This document shows, piece after piece, positions 1 to 7,447 of a DNA stretch of 47,860 nucleotides. How positions within the stretch are numbered: the stretch's first letter is position 1; each line of letters starts with the position of its first letter. Under the pieces are notes generated by a model, which was given only the letters and a program-made list of their open reading frames with translations, did no database searches and had not been told where the DNA came from. Source of the stretch: Christensenellaceae bacterium Phil7 (lineage in GTDB: Bacteria; Bacillota; Clostridia; Christensenellales; CAG-138); the NCBI GenBank assembly GCA_001940845.1, contig MSGV01000013.1, forward strand, positions 1 to 47,860, in the 5' to 3' direction. Position numbers and translations under genes: made by a program.

Positions 1-725
1 TTGGTTGCAAAATTATGTCTGAGCCTGTGACAGGACAGCTGAAATGGCAGTTGCTTTGCAAGCTTATTCACCATTAACTTCATGGCATTGTTTGTGAACC
101 GTTTCCCATATCTGTTTACGAACAAATACCTTGAGGTGTCGAACGGACAACAGGAAAGATATTGCCGGATAAGCTCAGCAGACGTGTTACCGATGGGAAC
201 AACCCTTGATTTCGAGCCCTTTCCATCTATATCCAGCAAATGCAGTTCCAAATCCATCCTATCGGTTTCTATGTTGCATACCTCATTCCTTCTCAGGCCC
301 GAATCCAGCATGAGAGCAAGAGCAGCTTTGTTCCTCAAGGTCATCCATTCTGTTTCAGCGGTTGCAAGTTCAAAAATTTTAAGTATCTCATCTTCCGTAT
401 ACAAGTGAACATTCTTCTTTGGTACTCTTGGTGTCCGAATCCTGCTTAGATTGTATGTTATTTCCAACTCTTCGGAAACCCAATGCAAAAACACTTTAAT
501 ATGACGAATATATGTCGCAATCGTAGCATTGGACAGTGAACGATCACGCAAAGAAGCAATATAAGCTCGAATCATATAAAGCTGAATATCTTCAACAAGT
601 GTTGCTTCACCGATAAACTTGACAAACCTTCCGATAAAATCGGAATATGCTTCTATGGTTCGGGGAGAAAGCCCATACAAAGTTCGATCATCTATGAATG
701 TATCCAATGCTTCACGAATTGTCAT
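1..725 (-). CDS. Tyrosine recombinase (integrase), C-terminus cut by the window edge
   Basis: Site-specific recombinase that would integrate and excise the surrounding element. I translated it by hand: 241 residues are visible from the ATG at 725. Residues 1-100 form an N-terminal SAM-like core-binding domain. The catalytic domain then shows SGLRRNEV (first Arg about R145), the beta-hairpin lysine in GKGSKSRVVP (K172) and HRLRHNF (H233, R236). The second His and the Tyr nucleophile lie beyond position 1. It follows the rep gene on the same strand, 104 bases downstream, so the two are probably cotranscribed. Its last visible 50 bases recur at 3131-3180 in a second, truncated copy. Assignment to the phage/Xer-type family is secure from the motifs; the element type is inference. 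Confidence 0.9.
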   Translation of the reverse strand, partial: MTIREALDTFIDDRTLYGLSPRTIEAYSDFIGRFVKFIGEATLVEDIQLYMIRAYIASLRDRSLSNATIATYIRHIKVFLHWVSEELEITYNLSRIRTPRVPKKNVHLYTEDEILKIFELATAETEWMTLRNKAALALMLDSGLRRNEVCNIETDRMDLELHLLDIDGKGSKSRVVPIGNTSAELIRQYLSCCPFDTSRYLFVNRYGKRFTNNAMKLMVNKLAKQLPFQLSCHRLRHNFAT

Positions 726-829
726 GTTTTAGCGAACCCCTTTCTATGAATGATATAGCATTCCGGAGAAAACCACTAGTTATCTCCCCAAATTCAAAAT
801 CAATAGCCAATCCCACATCCAAGTTGTGT

Positions 830-1738
830 TCAATGGAGCTCCCGGCAATCAAAGCTGCTTCCGGAAGTCTCAGCCGGCACTGCACGGCTTAATCCTTCCG
901 GAAAGCAACTTTTGATCTTACCGGGCGAACATCCAATATCAACCGAAGAATCATATAGAGAAACCTCTTCAATATATCTTTTAATGTCTGAGTCTGTACT
1001 GAGATTATAATTTTTTATCTTGCAATAATCACCTTCATATGCCCATTCACCTTTGAAGCAAACATCAGAACCTTTGTACAGCATTTTCGCACGCTTGAGT
1101 CCCTTAGAACAATAATACAAATGTGCTCCAAGTTCAGAAACATTTCTGCTTGCATCCTTTGTCATGTATTTAAGAGAATAGAATGAAGTGCGCTCCTGAC
1201 TTCTAATTTTATCCATACTGATAAATCCAAAACGCTTTTCATACGAGCGCCACGCTAAATGGCCGTGCTCATTTATATACAAATCATTCAAGCGAATTCC
1301 CTTTATAAAACCGTGCATATGCCACGCTCCATCTTGATGACGTTCTGGAATGAGCAGATAACGAACCTTGAATGGGGTCTCAGTGCGTCTATTATAATTA
1401 TGAATGAATTCCGAAAAATCCTCATAATAAGCTTTCAAATTATATCTATCATATTTGTCTTTATCAATGGTAAATGTACACCAATAATCCCAAGGATTAC
1501 TTAAAGCCATATCTAAAACTTTTGACTTAGCACGAGAGAGATTATTATCCAACTTCGCAGTATTAACTGAACCCTTCTCAGAATATTTCCGTTGCGGGCT
1601 CTCTATTCCCCTAGATTTGCAAAAGGGCATATATGTAAGCTTTATTATATTAGTCTGCTCATAAAATTTAACAGTATAAACATCCCGCTCACGCTCCGCA
1701 CCAAACAGACACTTAAAAAGCTTATTACCGTTATTCAT
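830..1738 (-). CDS. HUH-type rolling-circle replication initiator (Rep)
   Basis: Predicted 302-residue Rep protein of the mobile element, expected to nick one DNA strand and start rolling-circle replication. The metal-binding HUH signature is visible as AWHMHGFIKG (H140, H142), and a candidate nucleophile tyrosine in SLKYMTKD (Y191, with Lys at 194), the usual order for rolling-circle replication-associated proteins of small plasmids and phages. A Cys/Lys/Arg-rich N-terminus of about 80 residues precedes the domain. The gene is divergent from the regulator at 1976 across a 237-base region full of inverted repeats, and precedes the integrase gene. A 9-bp-arm hairpin lies in its 3' end (859-903). 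A mobilisation relaxase is an alternative, but no relaxase-type three-His motif is seen. Confidence 0.75.
   Translation of the reverse strand: MNNGNKLFKCLFGAERERDVYTVKFYEQTNIIKLTYMPFCKSRGIESPQRKYSEKGSVNTAKLDNNLSRAKSKVLDMALSNPWDYWCTFTIDKDKYDRYNLKAYYEDFSEFIHNYNRRTETPFKVRYLLIPERHQDGAWHMHGFIKGIRLNDLYINEHGHLAWRSYEKRFGFISMDKIRSQERTSFYSLKYMTKDASRNVSELGAHLYYCSKGLKRAKMLYKGSDVCFKGEWAYEGDYCKIKNYNLSTDSDIKRYIEEVSLYDSSVDIGCSPGKIKSCFPEGLSRAVPAETSGSSFDCRELH
859..903. repeat. Nested inverted repeat inside the 3' end of rep
   Basis: Perfect 9-bp arms (859-867 and 895-903, TTCCGGAAG / CTTCCGGAA) enclose a second 4-bp pair (GCCG 873-876, CGGC 885-888). It lies within the last 75 bases of the rep coding region. 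A nicking site for the HUH protein or simply a transcript hairpin are both possible; no nick-site consensus was recognised. Confidence 0.5.
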
Positions 1739-1753
1739 GTATCAATGCCCCTA

Positions 1754-1805
1754 AAAAAGATACTTAGTCAAGTAAATGAATTCGCTGCGCATGAAGTATC
1801 TTTTT
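1754..1805. repeat. 12-bp perfect inverted repeat upstream of rep
   Basis: Arms AAAAAGATACTT (1754-1765) and AAGTATCTTTTT (1794-1805), separated by 28 bases, begin 15 bases upstream of the rep start codon. On the minus strand the feature lies in the rep 5' untranslated region. It may be an origin hairpin, a transcript attenuator or an operator. Confidence 0.6.
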
Positions 1806-1843
1806 CTATCGCTCCTTTCGCATATCATCAAATCAATTCACAT

Positions 1844-1902
1844 CACTTGTGTTGATTTGCATAAATAATAACACAAGTGTGAGTAAATGTCAAGAAGTGT
1901 GA
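1844..1902. promoter_or_regulatory. Operator-like repeats between rep and the divergent regulator
   Basis: A 10-bp inverted repeat, CACTTGTGTT (1844-1853) and AACACAAGTG (1870-1879), is followed by two direct copies of AAGTGTGA at 1875-1882 and 1895-1902, offset by 20 bases (two helical turns). They sit just upstream of the promoter at 1916. This is the arrangement expected for binding sites of the regulator at 1976; binding itself is inference. Confidence 0.55.
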
Positions 1903-1915
1903 ATCACAAAATTGA

Positions 1916-1944
1916 TTGACTGTGAAATAAATTGATGGTAAAAT
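1916..1944 (+). promoter_or_regulatory. Vegetative promoter of the element regulator
   Basis: TTGACT (1916-1921), a 17-base spacer and TAAAAT (1939-1944) predict a start near 1951, about 25 bases before the ATG of the regulator. Confidence 0.75.
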
Positions 1945-1975
1945 CAGAATATGGCTAAAATAAACGAGGTAAATT

Positions 1976-2509
1976 ATGGACTATACAACGATGCTAAATG
2001 AAATTATTGAAAATTCAGGCAAAATGCTAAAAGATATTGCAAGAGAATGCGAAGATAAATACCATGTACCTTTATCTCCTTCTAATTTGAGTATGCTAAA
2101 ATCCAAAACAAGGTCATATGCTTCGGATGAAGTATCAAGAACAATTGCAATAATTTGTGGAGCAAAATATCCAGGAATTCTTGTTGTTCAAAAGTACCTT
2201 GAAAAATGTCCTAAAGAAATTATAGATTTTCTGGAGGGGGCAAAACAACTTATGAATATTGGGCAACAAATGCAAGCAGCTATCAACGGAATGCCCGCGG
2301 AACTAATTGAATTGAGTGAACCATCACTAGCTGAATTCATCTGCGAATACGCTGAAGAATTAAACAACGATGCTAATGAAATGCAAAATGAATGGAGCCA
2401 ACTAAAAAGCAAGCCTTCGGAACCTCAATGGCTAGTTATCCCTCCTGATGTTGCGAAAAGCATTAAATTTATAAATGACAGTGATATGAAAAAAATTACT
2501 GAAGAATAA
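1976..2509 (+). CDS. Putative HTH regulator of the mobile element
   Basis: A 177-residue protein of unrecognised family. Residues about 15-50 (KMLKDIARECEDKY, then PSNLSMLKSK) read like a helix-turn-helix with a recognition helix. The remainder is acidic and probably helical, with a Pro/Trp break near residue 150. It has a good promoter at 1916, a GAGG ribosome-binding site at 1966-1969, and is divergent from rep across a set of inverted and direct repeats. That context suggests a copy-number or lysogeny-type repressor of rep and int. The DNA-binding role rests on local sequence character and position, not on a family match. Confidence 0.6.
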   Translation: MDYTTMLNEIIENSGKMLKDIARECEDKYHVPLSPSNLSMLKSKTRSYASDEVSRTIAIICGAKYPGILVVQKYLEKCPKEIIDFLEGAKQLMNIGQQMQAAINGMPAELIELSEPSLAEFICEYAEELNNDANEMQNEWSQLKSKPSEPQWLVIPPDVAKSIKFINDSDMKKITEE

Positions 2510-2566
2510 TCCACTTCCTAATGCTGTGCATATAATTGCCTATCGGCGATACCTCTAATGAGCTCA

Positions 2567-2757
2567 AGGGGCAATTCTGAGCTTGCCCCTATGCCTCTAT
2601 CGGCAAGACATTGTACAGCAGTCAGAGCAAAGCCTGCAACGGGACATTGGATATTATGCTCGCTTTGCTTCGCACATTATCCAATGGAAGCCCATTGCAT
2701 TTTTTTCTGACTGCCAATTGTCTTTTTTTGCCGACAGAGGGCGACGGGGGCAAGCTT
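2567..2757. repeat. Long nested imperfect palindrome (about 178 nt)
   Basis: The stretch 2580-2665 is largely the inverted complement of 2672-2756. Matched blocks include AGCTTGCCCC with GGGGCAAGCT, CTATCGGCAA (2597-2606) with TTGCCGACAG (2728-2737), CAGTCAGA (2619-2626) with TCTGACTG (2706-2713), and CATTGGATA (2645-2653) with TATCCAATG (2678-2686) around a short apical loop. A smaller competing stem, AGGGGCAA / TTGCCCCT (2567-2574, 2583-2590), shares the base of the left arm. No coding gene is supported in 2510-2837. Candidate functions are a single-strand origin, a transfer origin or a MITE. Confidence 0.75.
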
Positions 2758-2837
2758 AACTCAAAAGAAATAGTTATATTTTTACATTTATTTGCTGGAA
2801 TTTTCCTTATATTATGAGACTGCTTGTATTACATTTT

Positions 2838-2882
2838 CTCTTAATCAGGGTGTCCAGGGTTCGAGTCCCTGATGGTGTACCA
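2838..2882 (+). other. 3' half of a tRNA-Lys(CUU) gene: attachment site (att)
   Basis: These 45 bases begin in the anticodon loop (CTCTTAATCAG, anticodon CTT), continue through the variable region and a complete T arm (CAGGG, TTCGAGT, CCCTG), and end with the 3' acceptor strand, discriminator A and CCA. No 5' half (acceptor, D arm) lies upstream; 2780-2837 is AT-rich. A tRNA 3' half of this length is the classical product of tyrosine-recombinase integration into a tRNA gene. The intact gene should lie outside the window to the left. Confidence 0.85.
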
Positions 2883-2889
2883 AGGATAA

Positions 2890-2915
2890 AGTCTTGTATT
2901 TACAAGGCTTTTTTC
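2890..2915 (+). terminator. Intrinsic terminator behind the tRNA-Lys 3' half
   Basis: A 9-bp stem (2890-2898 with 2901-2909, one T-G pair) closes on a 2-base loop and runs into six T. It would terminate tRNA transcripts reading out of a reconstituted tRNA-Lys gene. Confidence 0.8.
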
Positions 2916-2927
2916 TATTCTTCCGCG

Positions 2928-3190
2928 TCAGTTTTCTGAAGACCTTTTTACCGAGGACAGGATGCCGTTTACGTGCGTGTCCAAATGCGAAATGGAAGAG
3001 TTTGAAGCTATGACTTGTGTTGCCTGATGCAGATATCTTTTCGTTGTTTCAAACTCAGAATGTCCAAGAAGCGTTTGGAGGGCGTATGCATCCATAGCCC
3101 CTTTTTCATCGTACATATCAATACAGTAATTGGTTGCAAAATTATGTCTGAGCTTGTGGCATGATAGCTGGAATGGCGCTATACTCTTTA
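2928..3190 (-). pseudogene. Truncated tyrosine recombinase, C-terminal part only
   Basis: About 83 residues of a recombinase catalytic C-terminus: APFQLSCHKLRHNFATN, then LLGH and the nucleophile segment TKRYLH. The frame has a stop (TAA at about 3195-3197) and no start before the conserved part; the first in-frame ATG is at 3116, inside the fold. Its upstream end matches the last visible bases of the integrase at 1-725 (about 85-90 percent over 50 bases). The 3' end lies 46 bases from the tRNA-Lys attachment site. It is best read as the surviving end of a second, related element whose body was deleted. Confidence 0.85.
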
Positions 3191-3206
3191 TAGGTTATTT
3201 CATCAC

Positions 3207-4532
3207 TCATTTCTGCGACCTGGTGAAATAATTTATTAAAGTGTTGCAATCATCGTTAAGCCTTCCGAAAACTATACGTGTTTTATAATCGGCAATAGTC
3301 TCATTCGCTATACCTAGTTTTTTGTAGACAAGAACAAGCAAAGTAAACCGAAGGAAATAGCTGCCTGAAAATATTTCATCATAGGACGGCTCAATTCTAT
3401 TTTTATCATAATGTGTAAAGAAATTACGCATATCAGATATTGCTTGCGCTATCGGTGTAAACCACTCTTCCTTGATGGCAAAACAATCCGAAATATATCT
3501 TTCAATGTCTTCAATACGATGTTTCAGGAAAAGCTTTTTACTTTTGTTCTGTTTCTGAATTGCCTTTGCTTCCTGCTCTCGGTAACGGCAAGAATACACC
3601 TCAACAGCCTGTGCCATGTTTAGGAAGCGGTTGATGTATGTTGAATGGTCACAAATAACCTCATAGAAAAGATTCACAACGTGTTTGGCCTCATCATAGA
3701 AAGAAACCCAATTGTTCCAGATTTTTTTAAAGTCGTTTTGTAATGCATTTGATGAAATTAAAAATGGCTCATCCGGTCCCACTATTTTCTCTCGATCATT
3801 AAAGAATAGACTATATGCCTGAGATAAAACTTCTTCATTCATGGAATCTGCATCACGAAATTCGAGCGCGTCTAAAGGTATATAGTGGTTTGCAAAAAAG
3901 GAAAAGAAATTCCGGACAGAAGCAATACGCCCAATCGCATCAGTAATTTTAGTAGCCTTTGTAAATCGATACTCGATACGTGGAATAGTATTATATGTTA
4001 TCGCGTCTCTTGAATAATTCGAGTTAAATGTGCGATATACTCTCAAAGTGCCATATTTATCTGTGGCTGATAGCTCTCTCGGATATGTGTACTCCAAAAC
4101 TGACGGTTTCTCTCGTGAAAAATCGAAAAGTGGTTCAAACACATGATTATGGAACATTAAATTAAGTGCTGGCATCGTTGTGTAAATTTCTTTGACTAGA
4201 ATTTCTCTACCTAAAGCTTTTCCGATTATAATTTCAGATGGGCACAACGTAATGATTGCTTCAGCCTTTTGATCTATCGGCTCATCAAAAACTCTCCAAC
4301 AAATTTGCTTAAAAGAACAATTTAGCAAAGTTACCGGAGTTTTGTTAATATATCCCCATATTTGTTTTGATTTACACTCTTCGAAACCATTCAGCAATTC
4401 GAGATCTATCCTTCCTTCAAGAATAACTTGCTGATCTTCATACCGCAGTACACCCAAAAAAGAACATACTTGTTCTGAGATGCTACTATTAAAATCACCT
4501 ATTTTATTTATTATCTCTTTTAAATCATTCAT
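3207..4532 (-). CDS. ApeA-like HEPN-domain anti-phage protein
   Basis: A 441-residue protein resembling ApeA-type abortive-infection proteins: a beta-rich N-terminal ligand-sensing domain (about residues 25-300) followed by a helical HEPN domain. The HEPN ribonuclease signature R-x4-H is visible as MRNFFTHYDK (R369, H374). Family members are thought to stop phage growth by cutting host RNA once infected. Length and architecture match single-gene ApeA systems. It is AT-richer than the core genes, sits directly behind the recombinase remnant, and has its own promoter at 4560-4588, so it is probably cargo of the tRNA-Lys island. The HEPN assignment is firm; the ApeA-class label rests on architecture and was not searched. 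Confidence 0.65.
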   Translation of the reverse strand: MNDLKEIINKIGDFNSSISEQVCSFLGVLRYEDQQVILEGRIDLELLNGFEECKSKQIWGYINKTPVTLLNCSFKQICWRVFDEPIDQKAEAIITLCPSEIIIGKALGREILVKEIYTTMPALNLMFHNHVFEPLFDFSREKPSVLEYTYPRELSATDKYGTLRVYRTFNSNYSRDAITYNTIPRIEYRFTKATKITDAIGRIASVRNFFSFFANHYIPLDALEFRDADSMNEEVLSQAYSLFFNDREKIVGPDEPFLISSNALQNDFKKIWNNWVSFYDEAKHVVNLFYEVICDHSTYINRFLNMAQAVEVYSCRYREQEAKAIQKQNKSKKLFLKHRIEDIERYISDCFAIKEEWFTPIAQAISDMRNFFTHYDKNRIEPSYDEIFSGSYFLRFTLLVLVYKKLGIANETIADYKTRIVFGRLNDDCNTLINYFTRSQK

Positions 4533-4559
4533 ACCTATCTCCGTTATTTTGTTTTAGTT

Positions 4560-4588
4560 ATTATAGATTTTATTAGTTTTTTTGTTTA
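4560..4588 (-). promoter_or_regulatory. Candidate promoter of the HEPN gene
   Basis: On the minus strand TAAACA (4583-4588), a 17-base spacer and TATAAT (4560-4565), starting transcripts about 30 bases before the ATG at 4532. The -35 is weak. The rest of 4533-4775 is AT-rich with no recognised gene. Confidence 0.5.
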
Positions 4589-4775
4589 ATTAAATCAGCT
4601 GTTCTAACAGACTGCAACAAAAAATTAGCAATCGATCTGCCAACGTTTTGGCAACATCTCATCATTTTATAATGCAGACACATGAGGTAATACCATATCT
4701 ATATCTACATTTATGTTTATTTATTAGTTTCTAATATCAAATAGCGTTTTTCCTGTCAATTGTAGCATTTAGAGC

Positions 4776-4945
4776 TTATGCATGAAAAGCAAGGAAAGCA
4801 TCATCAAGGGAGAAGCGACAGCGTTTTCTAGCGACACTGATCTCAGCATGATGCTGTCCCAAAGCGTTGAGAGCCATATGACGAACAACAGCCATATTTT
4901 CAGCAAAGCGATCCTTCCGCTGCACCATAGGCTCAATCAAAACGC
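4776..4945 (-). pseudogene. ISAs1-family transposase C-terminal remnant
   Basis: The minus strand reads about 56 residues ending at the TAA at 4776: the segment RFAENMAVVRHMALNALGQ followed by a Lys/Arg-rich stretch and LDDAFLAF. This is the C-terminal pattern of ISAs1/H-repeat DDE transposases (ENMAxxRrxALNLL, a basic stretch, then DDxYL). The rest of the transposase is absent, and the frame runs into the 3' end of the GNAT gene at 4937. A dead insertion-sequence fragment. Confidence 0.65.
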
Positions 4946-5461
4946 ATCCTCCATAACTCTTTCTTGCAGGTACTTATTGAACTCATCGTACTCATTCCCT
5001 GTGATCTGCCTTGGGCAGGTCATGATAACCAGTTGATGCCCATCATTTTCCTTATGATACGGCGGATGGATATGACCAAATGAATTTTCAGTAAAGCCGC
5101 ATCGTTCATAAAAGCCCTTTCTGCGCTTAGAAATATCATCCAAAGGCGGATCGATTTCAAGTATCAGTATTTTTTCCTTCTTCTGCAAAATTGATAGAAC
5201 GTTTTGACCATATCGTTTATTCCTCATTTCCGGAAGAATGCATAAATGCTCAATGTATATGAAATCATTCGTTTCCCAGTATAAGACCAGCCCAACGAAA
5301 ACATCATCATAGATCAAGCCAAAATGATACTCATTATCGCTTAAAATCCTTTCCTGAGAAAGCTGCTCCCTCCGCTCATGAAAGGGAAAACTGATTTTAT
5401 ACGTCTCCAATGCTTTATGATACATTGGATGTGTTGTTTTTGTGATATATTCGAGATTCAT
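4937..5461 (-). CDS. GNAT-family N-acetyltransferase
   Basis: A 174-residue single-domain acetyltransferase of the GNAT fold, transferring an acetyl group from acetyl-CoA to an unknown amine. The core beta4-alpha3 segment is visible as IEHLCILPEMRNKRYGQNVL (about residues 70-89), where RNKRYG is a slightly degenerate acetyl-CoA pyrophosphate loop. The later FYERCGF matches the usual GNAT beta5 region. Its 3' end overlaps the transposase remnant, suggesting that the insertion sequence landed at or near its stop codon and that the last residues may not be native. The substrate cannot be told. Confidence 0.8.
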   Translation of the reverse strand: MNLEYITKTTHPMYHKALETYKISFPFHERREQLSQERILSDNEYHFGLIYDDVFVGLVLYWETNDFIYIEHLCILPEMRNKRYGQNVLSILQKKEKILILEIDPPLDDISKRRKGFYERCGFTENSFGHIHPPYHKENDGHQLVIMTCPRQITGNEYDEFNKYLQERVMEDAF

Positions 5462-5532
5462 TATCCCTGCTCCTATAACCCATATTCAGATTTTATCGTC
5501 TTTACAAAATGCAAGACGGAGCGCTCATCGGT

Positions 5533-5745
5533 TCAGTTATCGGAATTTCCGGTCAGATACACCTTATCATATTCCCTTTTGGCTTCCGGAATCCACCTTC
5601 CGTTGATATAGAGTATGCCGTTGTCATTCATCGTTAAAAAGCCATCCGACGTCAGCTTCCTATAGTAATCATTTCCTATTGCGTAATCGACGTATGTGTG
5701 GTCATCAACGATAAAACGATAATTCCGAGCTCTAAAATTTCTCAA
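5533..5745 (-). CDS. Small hypothetical protein (weak)
   Basis: Seventy residues from a TTG start at 5745, rich in Tyr, Asp and Asn, with no signal peptide or family I recognise. No clear ribosome-binding site precedes it, and it may be the end of a decayed gene. It lies 71 bases upstream (minus strand) of the GNAT gene in the same orientation. The following 5746-5840 holds nothing recognisable. Confidence 0.3.
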   Translation of the reverse strand: MRNFRARNYRFIVDDHTYVDYAIGNDYYRKLTSDGFLTMNDNGILYINGRWIPEAKREYDKVYLTGNSDN

Positions 5746-5844
5746 GGTCTTATATTGGATCAGGAAAATTGTAACATTCTCACAGTTTTCTTTTCAAATT
5801 GAACAATCAAAAAGACAAGACCCGATTCCTCAATTCAAGAGCCC

Positions 5845-5877
5845 AAAATGCCCGAGCAGTCAGTGAACCGCCGGGCA
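5845..5877 (-). terminator. Terminator-like hairpin after the M18 peptidase gene
   Basis: On the minus strand TGCCCG and CGGGCA (5872-5877 and 5849-5854) enclose a 17-base loop and are followed by four T. It lies 47 bases downstream of the peptidase stop codon. The T-run is short. Confidence 0.5.
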
Positions 5878-5923
5878 TACCTTCATTCTTATAAAGTTAA
5901 ATATTGCTGCCAACAGATGCTAT

Positions 5924-7306
5924 TTAAGCATTCAGCATGAAAGCTCTATAGGCTTTAACCGCCTCATAGAGATCGGCCTTTGATATTATCTCCCAAGGTG
6001 CGTGCATGGAAAGCACAGCAACACCGCTATCAATGACCTCCATACCATAGGCAGCGCAGATATAGGCTATTGTTCCGCCGCCGCCCTGATCCACTTTGCC
6101 AAGCTCAGCGGTCTGGAAGTTAACATTTGCATCATCCATTAGTTTACGAAGCTTGCCGAGATATTCTGCATTCGCATCGTTGGAGCCGCCCTTACCGCGG
6201 GAACCCGTATACTTATTGAAGCAAACACCACGTCCGAGATATGCAGCATTCTTGCGCTCAAATACGCCGGCAAAATTGGGATCATAGCCTGCACTGACAT
6301 CGCAGGAAAGCATCCTGCAAGCGGTGAGTGCGCGGCGAAGAACCAAATCGGAATAATTTCCGCAGGCATTTATAAGCTCTGCAACGGCATTCTCGAAATA
6401 CTTTGCGCTCATGCCGGTTGCACCGACAGATCCGATCTCTTCCTTATCTGCAAGCACGCAGCAGCAGGTATATTCAGGAATCTCCTCGATGGAGAGTATC
6501 GCATTGATGCTCGCATATGCACAAACACGGTCATCATGACCATAACCGAGGATCATGCTGCGGTCAAGACCGAAATCGCGGGTGGGGCCTGCGGGCACGA
6601 CCTCAATTTCAGCGGAGAGGAAATCCTCTTCCTCAATATCATACTTTTCTTTGAGGATCTTGAGCATATTCGCCTTAACCGGCTCCTTTTCATCGCCTTC
6701 GATGGGGCGGCCGCCGATGATAACATTCAGCTCCTCGCCCTCGATAACGACGGATGCCTTCTTGCCAAGCTGATCGGAAGCAAGATGGATTAGCAGATCA
6801 GAAATTCCAACTACGGGATCATGGGGATCTTCGCCAATGACGATATTGACTAGGGTGCCATCCTTCTTTGCCACTACGCCGTGAAGCGCAAGGGGAAGCG
6901 TGACCCACTGGTATTTCTTGATGCCGCCATAATAATGCGTATCAAGATAAGCAATATCGGTATCCTCATACAGAGGGTTCTGCTTGAGATCCATGCGGGG
7001 AGAATCGATATGAGCACCAACTATATTGATACCCTTTTCAAGGGGCTGGCTGCCGATTTTGAAGAGCATGATCGCCTTGCCCATGTTATTTACATAGACG
7101 CAGTCCCCTGCATTCAGCTTATCACCATTTGCAATAACTGCATCAAGGTTACGGTAGCCCTTTGCCTCTGCCATCTCGACCGTGCGCTGTACGCATTCAC
7201 GTTCGGTTTTTCCATTATCGAGGAAGCCCACATATTCAGCACAGATTGCATCGAGCTTTGTAAGGTCAGCTTCGGAATAAGTTGTCCAAGCATTTTTTCT
7301 TTCCAT
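5924..7306 (-). CDS. M18-family aminopeptidase
   Basis: Cytosolic di-zinc aminopeptidase of the M18 (aspartyl aminopeptidase/aminopeptidase I) family, removing N-terminal residues, often acidic ones, from peptides. At 460 residues it has the family length. Visible metal and catalytic motifs are GAHIDSPR (first His ligand), YGHDDRVCAYAS (bridging Asp), DKEEIGSVGATG (catalytic Glu-Glu) and SMHAPWE near the C-terminus (last His ligand). The Gly-rich KVDQGGGGT loop is also typical. It is monocistronic, with its own promoter at 7375-7403 and a hairpin behind it. A housekeeping role in peptide recycling is the simplest reading. Confidence 0.93.
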   Translation of the reverse strand: MERKNAWTTYSEADLTKLDAICAEYVGFLDNGKTERECVQRTVEMAEAKGYRNLDAVIANGDKLNAGDCVYVNNMGKAIMLFKIGSQPLEKGINIVGAHIDSPRMDLKQNPLYEDTDIAYLDTHYYGGIKKYQWVTLPLALHGVVAKKDGTLVNIVIGEDPHDPVVGISDLLIHLASDQLGKKASVVIEGEELNVIIGGRPIEGDEKEPVKANMLKILKEKYDIEEEDFLSAEIEVVPAGPTRDFGLDRSMILGYGHDDRVCAYASINAILSIEEIPEYTCCCVLADKEEIGSVGATGMSAKYFENAVAELINACGNYSDLVLRRALTACRMLSCDVSAGYDPNFAGVFERKNAAYLGRGVCFNKYTGSRGKGGSNDANAEYLGKLRKLMDDANVNFQTAELGKVDQGGGGTIAYICAAYGMEVIDSGVAVLSMHAPWEIISKADLYEAVKAYRAFMLNA

Positions 7307-7374
7307 AAAAATACCTCCGGTTGGTAATCGTCTTTATGCCGGTCGAAAATGGACCGGAATTGGATTTCATTTAA

Positions 7375-7403
7375 ATAATATCATTTATACCTCAAATTAG
7401 CAA
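7375..7403 (-). promoter_or_regulatory. Promoter of the M18 aminopeptidase gene
   Basis: On the minus strand TTGCTA (7398-7403), a 17-base spacer and TATTAT (7375-7380). The start is predicted near 7368, about 60 bases before the ATG at 7306, which has a CGGAGG ribosome-binding site. Confidence 0.7.
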
Positions 7404-7447
7404 GAGTTATTGAGCAAAAAGAGACAATATACCTCTATTTCATTCGC

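Noticed and set aside
2567-2757. Integron attC site
   Set aside because: The palindrome is long, but no paired core sites of the GTTRRRY type were found at the arms and there is no integron integrase.
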